NCBI RefSeq assembly: GCF_000021945.1
Contig: NC_011831.1
Span: forward strand, 1,997,353-2,061,352
Direction: 5' to 3'
Origin: Chloroflexus aggregans DSM 9485
Lineage (GTDB): Bacteria > Chloroflexota > Chloroflexia > Chloroflexales > Chloroflexaceae
DNA: 64,000 nucleotides
Each line of letters begins with the position of its first letter. Position 1 is the first letter of the stretch. Below are positions 1-7,700 of this stretch, one piece after another. A model generated the notes under the pieces. It made no database searches. It was not told the DNA's origin and saw only the letters and a program-made list of their open reading frames with translations. The position numbers were made by a program, and so were the translations under genes.

Positions 1-1
1 T

Positions 2-550
2 ATCTATACTCGCGCGAAGGCGCTCGGTATTAAGCCCTATCTGGCTTACGGCTTCACCGGCGCAATTGCGCTCTACCTGGTGATCTATATTATCCGTCCG
101 ATCTGGATGGGTGATTGGTCGGAGGCTCCGGCCCACGGGATTAAGGCGCTGCTCGACTGGACGAACAACGTGAGCGTGCGTTACGGTAACTTCTACTACA
201 ATCCGTTCCACATGCTCTCGATCTTCTTCCTGCTCGGCTCAACCTTACTGTTGGCGATGCACGCCGGCACAATCTGGGCATTGGAGAAGTATGCGGCCCA
301 CGAGGAGTGGAATGAGATTCAAGCTCCCGGTACCGGTACCGAGCGCGCTCAGCTCTTCTGGCGCTGGTGCATAGGCTTCAATGCTAATGCGTACTCGATC
401 CACCTGTGGGCGTTCTGGTTTGCGTGGCTATGCGGAATTACCGGCGCACTCGGTGTCTTCTTCTCGATGCCTGATTTCGTCAATAACTGGTTCCAGTGGG
501 GTGTCGAGGCCGGGATTGCGTATCCACAAGGACCGACACCGCTACCGTAG
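2..550 (+). CDS. pufM: Photosynthetic reaction centre M subunit, 3' part (5' end outside window)
   Basis: The frame is open from base 2, so the gene starts before the window; the visible part is about 182 residues. It is the C-terminal half of the type-II reaction-centre M chain, a membrane protein that holds the special pair, quinone and non-haem iron. Seen directly: AMHAGT carries the His matching iron ligand M219 of purple bacteria, RAQLFWRW carries the quinone-pocket Trp (M252 equivalent), and SIHLWAFW carries the second iron-ligand His (M266 equivalent). Several hydrophobic helices are present. The residue equivalences are from family knowledge. A strong hairpin follows 31 bases after the stop, so this is probably the last gene of its transcript. 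Chloroflexus reaction centres lack the H subunit, and none is seen here. Confidence 0.95.
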   Translation: MYTRAKALGIKPYLAYGFTGAIALYLVIYIIRPIWMGDWSEAPAHGIKALLDWTNNVSVRYGNFYYNPFHMLSIFFLLGSTLLLAMHAGTIWALEKYAAHEEWNEIQAPGTGTERAQLFWRWCIGFNANAYSIHLWAFWFAWLCGITGALGVFFSMPDFVNNWFQWGVEAGIAYPQGPTPLP

Positions 551-581
551 TGGTTCATTGAATACCCTTCCTTCCTCCCGC

Positions 582-620
582 CCCCTCGTCCACCATCTGG
601 TGGGCGAGGGGTGTGTTTTG
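582..620 (+). terminator. Rho-independent terminator of pufM
   Basis: A 13-bp stem (582-594 with 599-611, one G-T wobble) around the 4-base loop ATCT is followed by the T-rich run TGTGTTTTG. It lies between pufM and the convergent gene at 640-1257. There is no T run on the minus-strand side, so it should act mainly on pufM. Confidence 0.8.
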
Positions 621-639
621 TAGCAGAAGGGAGAGCCAC

Positions 640-1257
640 TTAACGTGGGGGGAACTCGTTCACCCGCTCGACCGACACGCTCAAGGCGAGCGCCATAGCA
701 TTCACCAGCGGTTGTAGGGCTGCCGGCACGACGGCACTATCAATGATCCATACTTCGTCGCCTACGATCATTTCGAGTGCCAATACCGGCTGTAAGCGAC
801 GAATAAACCCACCGGTCACTATCCGGTAAGGACGTAGCCGCAACCCTTGAATACTGGCCCGGTCAATCCGCTGCTCGCGTGGCCGTCCAACCCGGCTGGT
901 CTGACGGATGGTGAAGGTTTCGGCATCGAGTATGATTTCGTTGGTCGTCGTTGCAATTGCATACCCACCAACGAGACGTTGAATGGCTAACCCGCCAAAC
1001 AGCCCACCAACGGCGGCACTCAGACCGGCAGTCGCAAACCCTAGCTCTTGCACGGCGGCCAGGACACCGGCAATGAGCGTAACCGCAGCGATGATCATCA
1101 GTACACCACCACTCACCAACAAAGGAATTGCTGCACTGCGATTGGCCTGCGGGTACGATAGTAGATGGAGTCGCTCCGGTTCGGCATGGATCACCTGATA
1201 GTAAGGAACTGGGCCAAGACGGCGACCAAGACGCTGGCGGAACGGTGAAGCGGTCAT
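640..1257 (-). CDS. Hypothetical two-helix membrane protein
   Basis: A 205-residue protein that I do not recognise. The N-terminal 40 residues are basic and soluble. Two hydrophobic segments follow at about 43-68 and 72-92 (LLVSGGVLMIIAAVTLIAGV and a Gly/Ala-rich one). The rest (about 95-205) is a soluble domain with alternating beta-like segments, resembling in outline the small PH-like or DUF domains seen in bacterial membrane proteins; this resemblance is weak. It stands alone on the minus strand, convergent with pufM. Codon use looks like that of its neighbours. Its upstream region runs directly into repeat array A, where a TTGACA (minus strand, 1322-1327) could be a -35 element, though no good -10 follows at the right spacing. 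The start is the first ATG of a long open frame. Confidence 0.65.
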   Translation of the reverse strand: MTASPFRQRLGRRLGPVPYYQVIHAEPERLHLLSYPQANRSAAIPLLVSGGVLMIIAAVTLIAGVLAAVQELGFATAGLSAAVGGLFGGLAIQRLVGGYAIATTTNEIILDAETFTIRQTSRVGRPREQRIDRASIQGLRLRPYRIVTGGFIRRLQPVLALEMIVGDEVWIIDSAVVPAALQPLVNAMALALSVSVERVNEFPPR

Positions 1258-1331
1258 TGCTACAATCCGTCTCTCTAGCTTGTCGGGCGAAGCTGCCGCA
1301 CTACCGGCGGCAACGCTGCTATGTCAATCCT

Positions 1332-2890
1332 ACCACACTTGCACAAGAACAACGAAGGTGCGGACAGTCCGTTCAAGCGCAGCACAGGCCTCCTGTCATG
1401 TCAAGCGCAGCACAGGTCTCCTGTCATTTCGAGCGCAGCACCGGCCTCCTGTCATGTCAAGCGCAGCACAGGTCTCCTGTCATTTCGAGCGCAGCACCGG
1501 CCTCCTGTCATTTCGAGCGCAGCGAGAAATCGCCAGATTGCGCGGGTGCCGGTGCGCCCGCACAAGAACAACGGAGGTGCGGACAGTCCGTTCAAGCGCA
1601 GCACAGGTCTCCTGTCATTTCGAGCGCAGCACCGGCCTCTGTCATTTCGAGCGCAGCACCGGCCTCCTGTCATTTCGAGCGCAGCGAGAAATCGCCAGAT
1701 TGCGCGGGTGCCGGTGCGCCCGCACAAGAACAACGGAGGTGCGGACAGTCCGTTCAAGCGCAGCACCGGCCTCCTGGCATTTCGAGCGCAGCACCGGCCT
1801 CCTGTCATGTCAAGCGCAGCACCGGCCTCCTGTCATGTCAAGCGCAGCACAGGTCTCCTGTCATTTCGAGCGCAGCACCGGCCTCCTGTCATTTCGAGCG
1901 CAGCACCGGCCTCCTGTCATTTCGAGCGCAGCGAGAAATCGCCAGATTGCGCGGGCGCAGGTGCGCCCGCACAAGAACAACGGAGGTGCGGACAGTCCGT
2001 TCAAGCGCAGCACCGGCCTCCTGTCATTTTGAGCGCAGCACCGGCCTCCTGTCATTTCGAGCGCAGCACAGGTCTCCTGTCATTTCGAGCGCAGCACCGG
2101 CCTCCTGGCATTTCGAGCGCAGCGAGAAATCGCCAGATTGCGCGGGCGCCGATGCGCCCGCACAAGGACAACGAAGGTGCGGACAGTCCGTTCAAGCGCA
2201 GCACCGGCCTCCTGTCATTTTGAGCGCAGCACAGGCCTCTGTCATTTCGAGCGCAGCACAGGTCTCCTGTCATTTCGAGCGCAGCACCGGCCTCCTGTCA
2301 TTTCGAGCGCAGCGAGAAATCGCCAGATTGCGCGGGCGCCGATGCGCCCGCACAAGGACAACGAAGGTGCGGACAGTTCGTTCAAGCGCAGCACAGGCCT
2401 CCTGTCATGTCAAGCGCAGCACAGGCCTCCTGGCATTTCAAGTGCAGTACAAGCCTCCTGTCATGTCAAGTGCAGTACAGGCCTTCTGTCATTTCGAGCG
2501 CAGCGAGAAATCACCAGTTTGCGCGGGCGCCGGTGCGCCCGCACAAGAACAACGAAGGTGCGGACAGTTCGTTCAAGCGCAGCACAGGCCTCCTGTCATG
2601 TCAAGCGCAGCACAGGCCTCCTGGCATTTCAAGTGCAGTACAAGCCTCCTGTCATGTCAAGTGCAGTACAGGCCTTCTGTCATTTCGAGCGCAGCGAGAA
2701 ATCACCAGTTTGCGCGGGTGCCGGTGCGCCCGCACAAGAACAACGGAGGTGCGGACAGTCCGTTCAAGCGCAGTACAGGCCTCCTGGCATTTCAAGCGCA
2801 GTACAGGCCTCCTGGCATTTCAAGCGCAGTACAGGCCTTCTGTCATTTCGAGCGCAGCGAGAAATCGCCAGATTGCGCGGGCACCGGTGT
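1332..2890. repeat. Nested repeat array A (28-bp unit inside 162-247-bp higher-order unit)
   Basis: This 1.5-kb stretch is made of short GC-rich repeats and is read as non-coding. The basic unit is about 28 bp: CTCCTGTCATTTCGAGCGCA followed by GCACCGGC, with TCATGTCAAG, TGGCATTTC and AGTGCAGTAC variants. A longer spacer with AGCGAGAAATCGCCAGATTG, the hairpin GCGGGCGCCGGTGCGCCCGC and CAAGAACAACGGAGGTGCGG recurs eight times, starting at 1521, 1683, 1930, 2121, 2311, 2502, 2693 and 2857. The spacings (162, 247, 191, 190, 191, 191, 164) equal about 162 plus whole multiples of 28. Long open frames on both strands (up to 619 codons) come from the absence of stops in the unit, not from coding. Copies toward the right end have diverged (AGTGCAGTAC, ATCACCAGTTTG). 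Confidence 0.9.
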
Positions 2891-2925
2891 TTGTCTCTGT
2901 TCTAACTCATTTTTAAGAACCACAC

Positions 2926-2954
2926 TTGCACAAATTCAGAGATCGTGCTATACT
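2926..2954 (+). promoter_or_regulatory. Sigma-70-type promoter of tRNA-Gly
   Basis: TTGCAC at 2926-2931, a 17-bp spacer and TATACT at 2949-2954, with the tRNA 5' end 12 bases further on. The -35 lies within the 15-base sequence ACCACACTTGCACAA (2919-2933), which is repeated exactly at the left edge of array A (1332-1346). Confidence 0.75.
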
Positions 2955-2965
2955 CTATGCGCGAT

Positions 2966-3041
2966 GCGGGAGTGGCTCAGTTGGTAGAGCGACACCTTGC
3001 CAAGGTGTAGGTCGCGGGTTCGAATCCCGTCTCCCGCTCCA
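2966..3041 (+). tRNA. tRNA-Gly (GCC anticodon)
   Basis: A 76-nt cloverleaf with encoded CCA. Acceptor arm GCGGGAG (2966-2972) pairs with CTCCCGC (3031-3037), followed by discriminator T and CCA. The anticodon stem-loop ACACC-TTGCCAA-GGTGT gives anticodon GCC, which reads GGC/GGT glycine codons. The T arm is GCGGG-TTCGAAT-CCCGT. It has its own promoter and terminator, so it is a single-gene transcript. Confidence 0.96.
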
Positions 3042-3045
3042 ATGT

Positions 3046-3074
3046 GCCGGCGCAAAAGCGCCGGCTTTTCGTTT
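3046..3074 (+). terminator. Terminator of tRNA-Gly
   Basis: Perfect 8-bp GC stem GCCGGCGC/GCGCCGGC (3046-3053 with 3058-3065), AAAA loop, then TTTTCGTTT. It starts four bases after the tRNA CCA end. Confidence 0.88.
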
Positions 3075-3197
3075 CTCTGCCAGAAAAGGAGCGCAGTTGA
3101 CAAACCCGTGATTTGCGTTGATCATAATCAACGGCACCATCAGCAAAGAAGGTTGCCCCGTACAACGAGATTGGCAACCTGCCCGATGTAAACGTCT

Positions 3198-5096
3198 ATG
3201 ACTCTCCTGAACGCGAACAACCTCAGTAAATATTACGGCGCTGAACTTATTTTTCACGAGGTAAGCTTCCAGATTGCGCGCGGTGAAAAGGTTGCGATTG
3301 TCGGGATGAACGGAGCCGGCAAAAGTACCTTGTTACGGATCATTGCCGGGCACGAAACACCCGATAGTGGCAGCTTGAGCCTGGCCCGTGGCACGCGCGT
3401 GGCCTATCTGGCCCAAGAAACCCGCTTTCTTAACGAAGACACCCTCTGGCAAGCCATGGAAGCCGCTTTAGCCGAGATTCAACAGTGGCGGCGCGAATTG
3501 GCAGCGCTCGAAACGCGGTTGGCCGATACCAACGCACCCGACTGGGAAGCGGTGATGGAACGCTACGGCGAACTGAGTGCCCGTTTTGAACACGCCGGTG
3601 GTTATGAGATCGAGCAGCGCATCGAGCGCGTGTTGTACGGTCTCGGTTTCCAACCCGATCAGTTTCACCGCCAGATGGGTCAGTTTTCCGGTGGACAAAA
3701 GACGCGGGCTGCGTTGGCAGCCGCTCTGCTCAGCGACCCTGACTTGTTGCTGCTCGACGAACCGACCAACCATCTCGATATGCAAGCACTCGAATGGTTG
3801 GAACAGTTTTTGCGCACGTGGGATGGGACGCTGATTGTAGTCTCGCACGACCGCTACTTTCTTGAGCGTGTCACCAAACGAACCCTCGAACTGAGCTTCA
3901 ATCGTCTCGAAGATTATCCGGGAAGTTATGAAAAGTATCTGGCGCTGAAGGCCGAGCGCATGGAACGCCGGCTGAAAGAGTATAAAGCGCAGCAGGAATT
4001 CATTGCGCGTACCGAAGAATTCATCCGGCGGTATAAGGCCGGTCAACGGGCGCGCGAGGCCAAAGGGCGCGAAAAACGGTTAGAACGGCTCAAGCGGGAA
4101 CAGATGATCGAGCGACCGAAAGAGGCGGCCAAACTACGGGTGGCGCTCGATAGTCAGCTCCGCTCCGGTGAACTCGTCTTACGCCTTGACGGGGTGGTCG
4201 TTGGGTACCAGGTACCCCACGGCAGAAGCAACGCATTATTGCAGGCCGATGATCTGACGATCCGGCGCGGTGAACGGGTTGGTTTGCTGGGGCCAAACGG
4301 TGCCGGGAAGACGACCTTGCTGCGCACGCTTATCGGCCAACTACCACCATTGCAAGGCATCGTTCGCTTTGGTCACGAGGTGCGCGTCAGTTACTACGCG
4401 CAAGGCCATGATGTGTTGCAATGGGACAACACGGTTCTCGCGGAAGTGTTGCGCGTCGCACCGAGTCTTGGCGAGGGTGCAGCACGTAACCTGCTGGCCC
4501 GCTTTCTCTTTACCGGCGATGATGTGTTTAAGCGAATTGCCGATCTAAGTGGTGGTGAACGGTCACGAGTAGCGCTGGCCCAACTGACACTGCTACCCGG
4601 CAATATGCTGCTCCTCGATGAACCGACGAACCATCTTGACATTGACGCCCGCGAAGCCTTGGAGGCGGTTTTGAAAGAGTATACGGGTACGATTCTATTC
4701 GTTTCCCACGACCGATACTTTATCGACGCGCTGGCCGATAAGCTCTGGATTATCGAGCAGGGGCGTATCCGCCAGTTTGTGGGCAATTACAGCGATTACA
4801 TAGCCAGCCAGCAGGCCGTAGAACCAGAACCGACCACCAAGCCGGTTGCAGCCAAAGCGACACCGGCCAAACCACCACGTCCCGACCAGGCCGAACGAGC
4901 CAAGCAGCGCCGATTGGCCGCCTTAGAAGCGGAAGTCACCGCCCTTGAGCAAGACCTGGCCCGGCTGAGCAGTGAGCTTGATGCAGCCAGCCAAGCGCGT
5001 GATATTGCCCGTCTGACGGCACTTGGCGCACAATACGCCGAACTCGAACGACTGTTGGCCGACAAATACGCGCAATGGGAACAACTAGCGGCGTAA
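3198..5096 (+). CDS. ABC-F family ATPase (Uup/EttA-like, ribosome-associated)
   Basis: A 632-residue protein with two fused ABC nucleotide-binding domains and no membrane segments, the layout of ABC-F translation factors that act on the ribosome. Domain 1 has Walker A GMNGAGKST (36-44), signature FSGGQKTR and Walker B LLLLDEPTNHLD. Domain 2 has GPNGAGKTT (about 365), LSGGERSR and LLLDEPTNHLD. Between them lies the basic, helical P-site tRNA interaction linker (about 240-310, rich in Lys/Arg/Glu). The last 80 residues, after a Pro/Ala-rich linker, form a predicted coiled coil like the Uup C-terminal domain. The exact subfamily cannot be fixed by eye. The methyltransferase gene follows after only 8 bases, so the two are probably cotranscribed. 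Confidence 0.93.
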   Translation: MTLLNANNLSKYYGAELIFHEVSFQIARGEKVAIVGMNGAGKSTLLRIIAGHETPDSGSLSLARGTRVAYLAQETRFLNEDTLWQAMEAALAEIQQWRRELAALETRLADTNAPDWEAVMERYGELSARFEHAGGYEIEQRIERVLYGLGFQPDQFHRQMGQFSGGQKTRAALAAALLSDPDLLLLDEPTNHLDMQALEWLEQFLRTWDGTLIVVSHDRYFLERVTKRTLELSFNRLEDYPGSYEKYLALKAERMERRLKEYKAQQEFIARTEEFIRRYKAGQRAREAKGREKRLERLKREQMIERPKEAAKLRVALDSQLRSGELVLRLDGVVVGYQVPHGRSNALLQADDLTIRRGERVGLLGPNGAGKTTLLRTLIGQLPPLQGIVRFGHEVRVSYYAQGHDVLQWDNTVLAEVLRVAPSLGEGAARNLLARFLFTGDDVFKRIADLSGGERSRVALAQLTLLPGNMLLLDEPTNHLDIDAREALEAVLKEYTGTILFVSHDRYFIDALADKLWIIEQGRIRQFVGNYSDYIASQQAVEPEPTTKPVAAKATPAKPPRPDQAERAKQRRLAALEAEVTALEQDLARLSSELDAASQARDIARLTALGAQYAELERLLADKYAQWEQLAA

Positions 5097-5104
5097 CGGG
5101 AACG

Positions 5105-5845
5105 ATGATCTACCTCGATTACGCACCGATTTATCATGCTGCCGGGCAAGCAGCGTTCGGCACTGCACTGGCCCACATTATTCTCGCCCACCAGCCAACG
5201 ACGCCACGGCGTGTCCTCGATCTGGCCTGTGGTACCGGCGCCGCGGCTCTTGTCTTTGCCGCTGCCGGAGCGACGGTTGTTGGCGTTGATGCCTCGGCGG
5301 CGATGCTGGCAATCGCCCGTGATCAAGCGTACCAACGTGGGCTTACCGTCGAATGGATCGAGGCCGACATCCGTGCCTTACCCGATGACCCACACCTACA
5401 ACCGGGCAGTTTTGACCTCTGCACCTGCCTCTTCGATAGCCTCAACCATCTCACCGAAGATGGCGATCTTGCCAACGTCTGCCGGTCGGTGGGCAAATTG
5501 CTGCGCCCCGGCGGGCAGTTTATCTTCGATCTTAACACGCTCGCCGGCTTCAAAACATGGCACGAGTACGATCAGGTCATTTTCGATAGCCCTCATCTGC
5601 TGGTCGTCAACCGTCTCCACTTCGACCACGATCGGCAACGGGCGTATGGCCGTTTCGTCTGGTTCCGGCGCGAGGGGGAACGCTGGTGGCGTGGTGAAGA
5701 AACCCACTGCGAGCGTGCGTGGAGTGATGATGAGATCGTGGCAGCGTTGAATGCCGGTGAGATGCAACTGAAAGCCTGCCGCACGCCGCAATGGACGCCG
5801 CCGACCGTCGATGAACCGCGGGTCGTGTATGTGGCCGAGCGATGA
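5105..5845 (+). CDS. Class I SAM-dependent methyltransferase
   Basis: A 246-residue soluble protein with a Rossmann-type methyltransferase fold. Motif I is VLDLACGTGAAALVFAAAGA (about 35-55), followed by VVGVDAS, the acidic end of strand 2. SFDLCTCLFDSLNHL and LLRPGGQFIFDLNTL are the post-I and post-motif strands typical of ubiquinone/methyltransferase-11-like enzymes. The substrate is unknown. The frame is open from 5075, inside the ABC-F gene, but the ATG at 5105 (MIYLDYAPIY) is preferred because it avoids overlap and begins with the conserved N-terminal Tyr-rich segment; the upstream GGGAA is a weak ribosome site. It probably forms a two-gene unit with the ABC-F gene. The gene ends at the edge of decayed transposon DNA. 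Confidence 0.85.
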   Translation: MIYLDYAPIYHAAGQAAFGTALAHIILAHQPTTPRRVLDLACGTGAAALVFAAAGATVVGVDASAAMLAIARDQAYQRGLTVEWIEADIRALPDDPHLQPGSFDLCTCLFDSLNHLTEDGDLANVCRSVGKLLRPGGQFIFDLNTLAGFKTWHEYDQVIFDSPHLLVVNRLHFDHDRQRAYGRFVWFRREGERWWRGEETHCERAWSDDEIVAALNAGEMQLKACRTPQWTPPTVDEPRVVYVAER

Positions 5846-5849
5846 TCAT

Positions 5850-5960
5850 TCCTGCGCACACAACATTCCCAACCACGGCGTCATCATCATTGTCCGCAAT
5901 CCACATGATTCCAGGCACGTGATTGGGCATCATCACGAACTTCTCCTCGGACAACTGCAC
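5850..5960 (-). pseudogene. Fragment of a REP-associated Y1 transposase (RAYT), middle part
   Basis: The minus strand reads VQLSEEKFVMMPNHVPGIMW followed by IADNDDDAVVGNVVCAG. This matches the hallmark block of TnpA-REP/IS200-like Y1 transposases, where the usual form is ELDEFVVMPNHVHGIIWIVDN. The HUH metal motif His-Val-His has become His-Val-Pro, so the enzyme would be dead even if complete. Only about 37 residues remain; no C-terminal Tyr helix is present and the piece runs into the 3' end of the methyltransferase gene. The N-terminal part of apparently the same gene lies 1.7 kb away at 7700-7935, on the other side of repeat array B. Recognition is by eye from the family signature. Confidence 0.7.
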
Positions 5961-5980
5961 ATGTATTACATGTATTACCA

Positions 5981-7553
5981 CCTGTCATTGCGAGTGCAGC
6001 GAGCAATCTTGTCAAGATTGCTCGGGCGCTGACGCGCCCTCGCAATGACAAAGGAACTGCGAACACAACCCCCTGTCATTGCGAGCGCAGCGAGCAAGCT
6101 GCCCACCTCACGATGGCGCTGGCCCGCCTGTGAAATGACCGGAGGGGTTAGGGCAAGCGTAGTCCCACCTGTCATTGCGAGCGCAGCCTGTCATTGCGAG
6201 CGCAGCGAGCAATCTTGTCAAGATTGCTCGGGCGCTGACGCGCCCTCGCAATGACAAAGGAACTGCGAACACAACCCCCTGTCATTGCGAGCGCAGCGAG
6301 CAAGCTGCCCACCTCACGATGGCGCTGGCCCGCCCGTGAAATGACCGGAGGGGTTAGGGCAAGCGTAGTCCCACCTGTCATTGCGAGCGCAGCCTGTCAT
6401 TGCGAGTGTAGCGAGCAAGCTTCGTCAAGATTGCTCGGGCGCTGACGCGCCCTCGCAATGACAAAGGAACTGCGAACACAACCCCCTGTCATTGCGAGCG
6501 CAGCGAGCAAGCTTCGTCAAGATTGCTCGGGCGCTGACGCGCCCTCGCAATGACAAAGGAACTGCGAACACAACCCCCTGTCATTGCGAGCGCAGCCTGT
6601 CATTGCGAGTGTAGCGAGCAAGCTTCGTCAAGATTGCTCGGGCGCTGACGCGCCCTCGCAATGACAAAGGAACTGCGAACACAACCCCCTGTCATTGCGA
6701 GCGCAGCGAGCAAGCTGCCCACCTCACGATGGCGCTGGCCCGCCCGTGAAATGACCGGAGGGGTTAGGGCAAGCGTAGTCCCACCTGTCATTGCGAGCGC
6801 AGCCTGTCATTGCGAGTGTAGCGAGCAAGCTTCGTCAAGATTGCTCGGGCGCTGACGCGCCCTCGCAATGACAAAGGAACTGCGAACACAACCCCCTGTC
6901 ATTGCGAGCGCAGCGAGCAAGCTGCCCACCTCACGATGGCGCTGGCCCGCCCGTGAAATGACCGGAGGGGTTAGGGCAAGCGTAGTCCCACCTGTCATTG
7001 CGAGTGTAGCGAGCAATCTTCGTCAAGATTGCTTGGGCGCTGACGCGCCCTCGCAATGACAAAGGAACTGCGAACACAACCCCCTGTCATTGCGAGCGCA
7101 GCGAGCAAGCTGCCCACCTCACGATGGCGCTGGCCCGCCCGTGAAATGACCGGAGGGGTTAGGGCAAGCGTAGTCCCACCTGTCATTGCGAGCGCAGCGA
7201 GCAATCTTCGTCAAGATTGCTCGGGCGCTGACGCGCCCTCGCAATGACAAAGGAACTGCGAACACAACCCCCTGTCATTGCGAGCGCAGCGAGCAAGCTG
7301 CCCACCTCACGATGGCGCTGGCCCGCCTGTGAAATGACCGGAGGGGTTAGGGCAAGCGTAGTCCCACCTGTCATTGCGAGCGCAGCCTGTCATTGCGAGC
7401 GCAGCCTGTCATTGCGAGCGCAGCGAGCAATCTTGTCAAGATTGCTCGGGCGCTGACGCGCCCTCGCAATGACAAAGGAACTGCGAACACAACCCCCTGT
7501 CATTGCGAGTGCAGCGAGCAAGCTGCCCACCTCACGATGGCGCTGGCCCGCCC
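5981..7553. repeat. Nested palindromic repeat array B (REP-like, nine higher-order copies)
   Basis: About 1.57 kb of near-identical repeats. The core element is GTCATTGCGAGCGCAGCGAG, then CAATCTT-GTC-AAGATTG, CTCGGGCGCTGACGCGCC and CTCGCAATGAC; its outer ends are complementary (GTCATTGCGAG/CTCGCAATGAC) and two internal hairpins are present. Each unit continues with AAAGGAACTGCGAACACAAC, a second half-element and CTCACGATGGCGCTGGCCCG. The marker ATGACAAAGG occurs at 6045, 6251, 6458, 6550, 6661, 6868, 7056, 7244 and 7469. Spacings are 206, 207, 92, 111, 207, 188, 188 and 225, which fit 188 plus 0, 1 or 2 copies of the 19-bp unit CCTGTCATTGCGAGCGCAG, with one base of difference where CTTCGTC is CTTGTC. 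Short ORFs across it are not genes. RAYT fragments lie on both flanks. Confidence 0.92.
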
Positions 7554-7564
7554 GCGCGATAACA

Positions 7565-7700
7565 ATGGGGGTCGCGCAATTTGTTAACGAAGCAGCGGAT
7601 GGGCGAGCTACTGTGGCTTGGATCGCCGAACAGCCGTGGTTTGAAGGGAACCTTGGCTTGTGGGGACCAAGTTACGTATGGTATATTCAGTGGTGGCCGT
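7565..7700 (+). pseudogene. Fragment of an S15/CocE-type X-Pro dipeptidyl-peptidase or acyl-hydrolase
   Basis: The plus strand reads FVNEAADGRATVAWIAEQPW then FEGNLGLWGPSYVWYIQW. This matches the nucleophile region of CocE/NonD and S15 hydrolases, whose usual form is DGxDTVEWLAxQPWxxGKVGMxGxSYxGxxQW. The catalytic Ser (in G-P-S-Y) is still visible but the next Gly is Trp. Nothing of the rest of the roughly 550-residue enzyme is present. The fragment abuts array B on its left and RAYT sequence of the opposite strand on its right, so it is a leftover of rearrangement and not a short gene. Confidence 0.65.

Noticed and set aside
349-639. 96-codon minus-strand frame overlapping pufM
   Set aside because: It is antisense to a clear reaction-centre gene and spans its terminator hairpin.
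1128-2987. Long open frames (619, 300, 255 and 250 codons) across array A
   Set aside because: They consist only of translated repeats (FERSEKS, SSAARN, RAQREIAR patterns) present in several frames and both strands; the repeat lacks stops, and no ribosome site or family match is present.
1332-7553. Arrays A and B as CRISPR arrays
   Set aside because: The parts between repeats are themselves repeated, unit lengths vary by a fixed sub-unit, and no cas genes are present.
5975-7587. Many 60-70-codon frames (MTKELRTQPP..., MTGGTTLALTPP...)
   Set aside because: They recur once per repeat unit on both strands and are products of array B.
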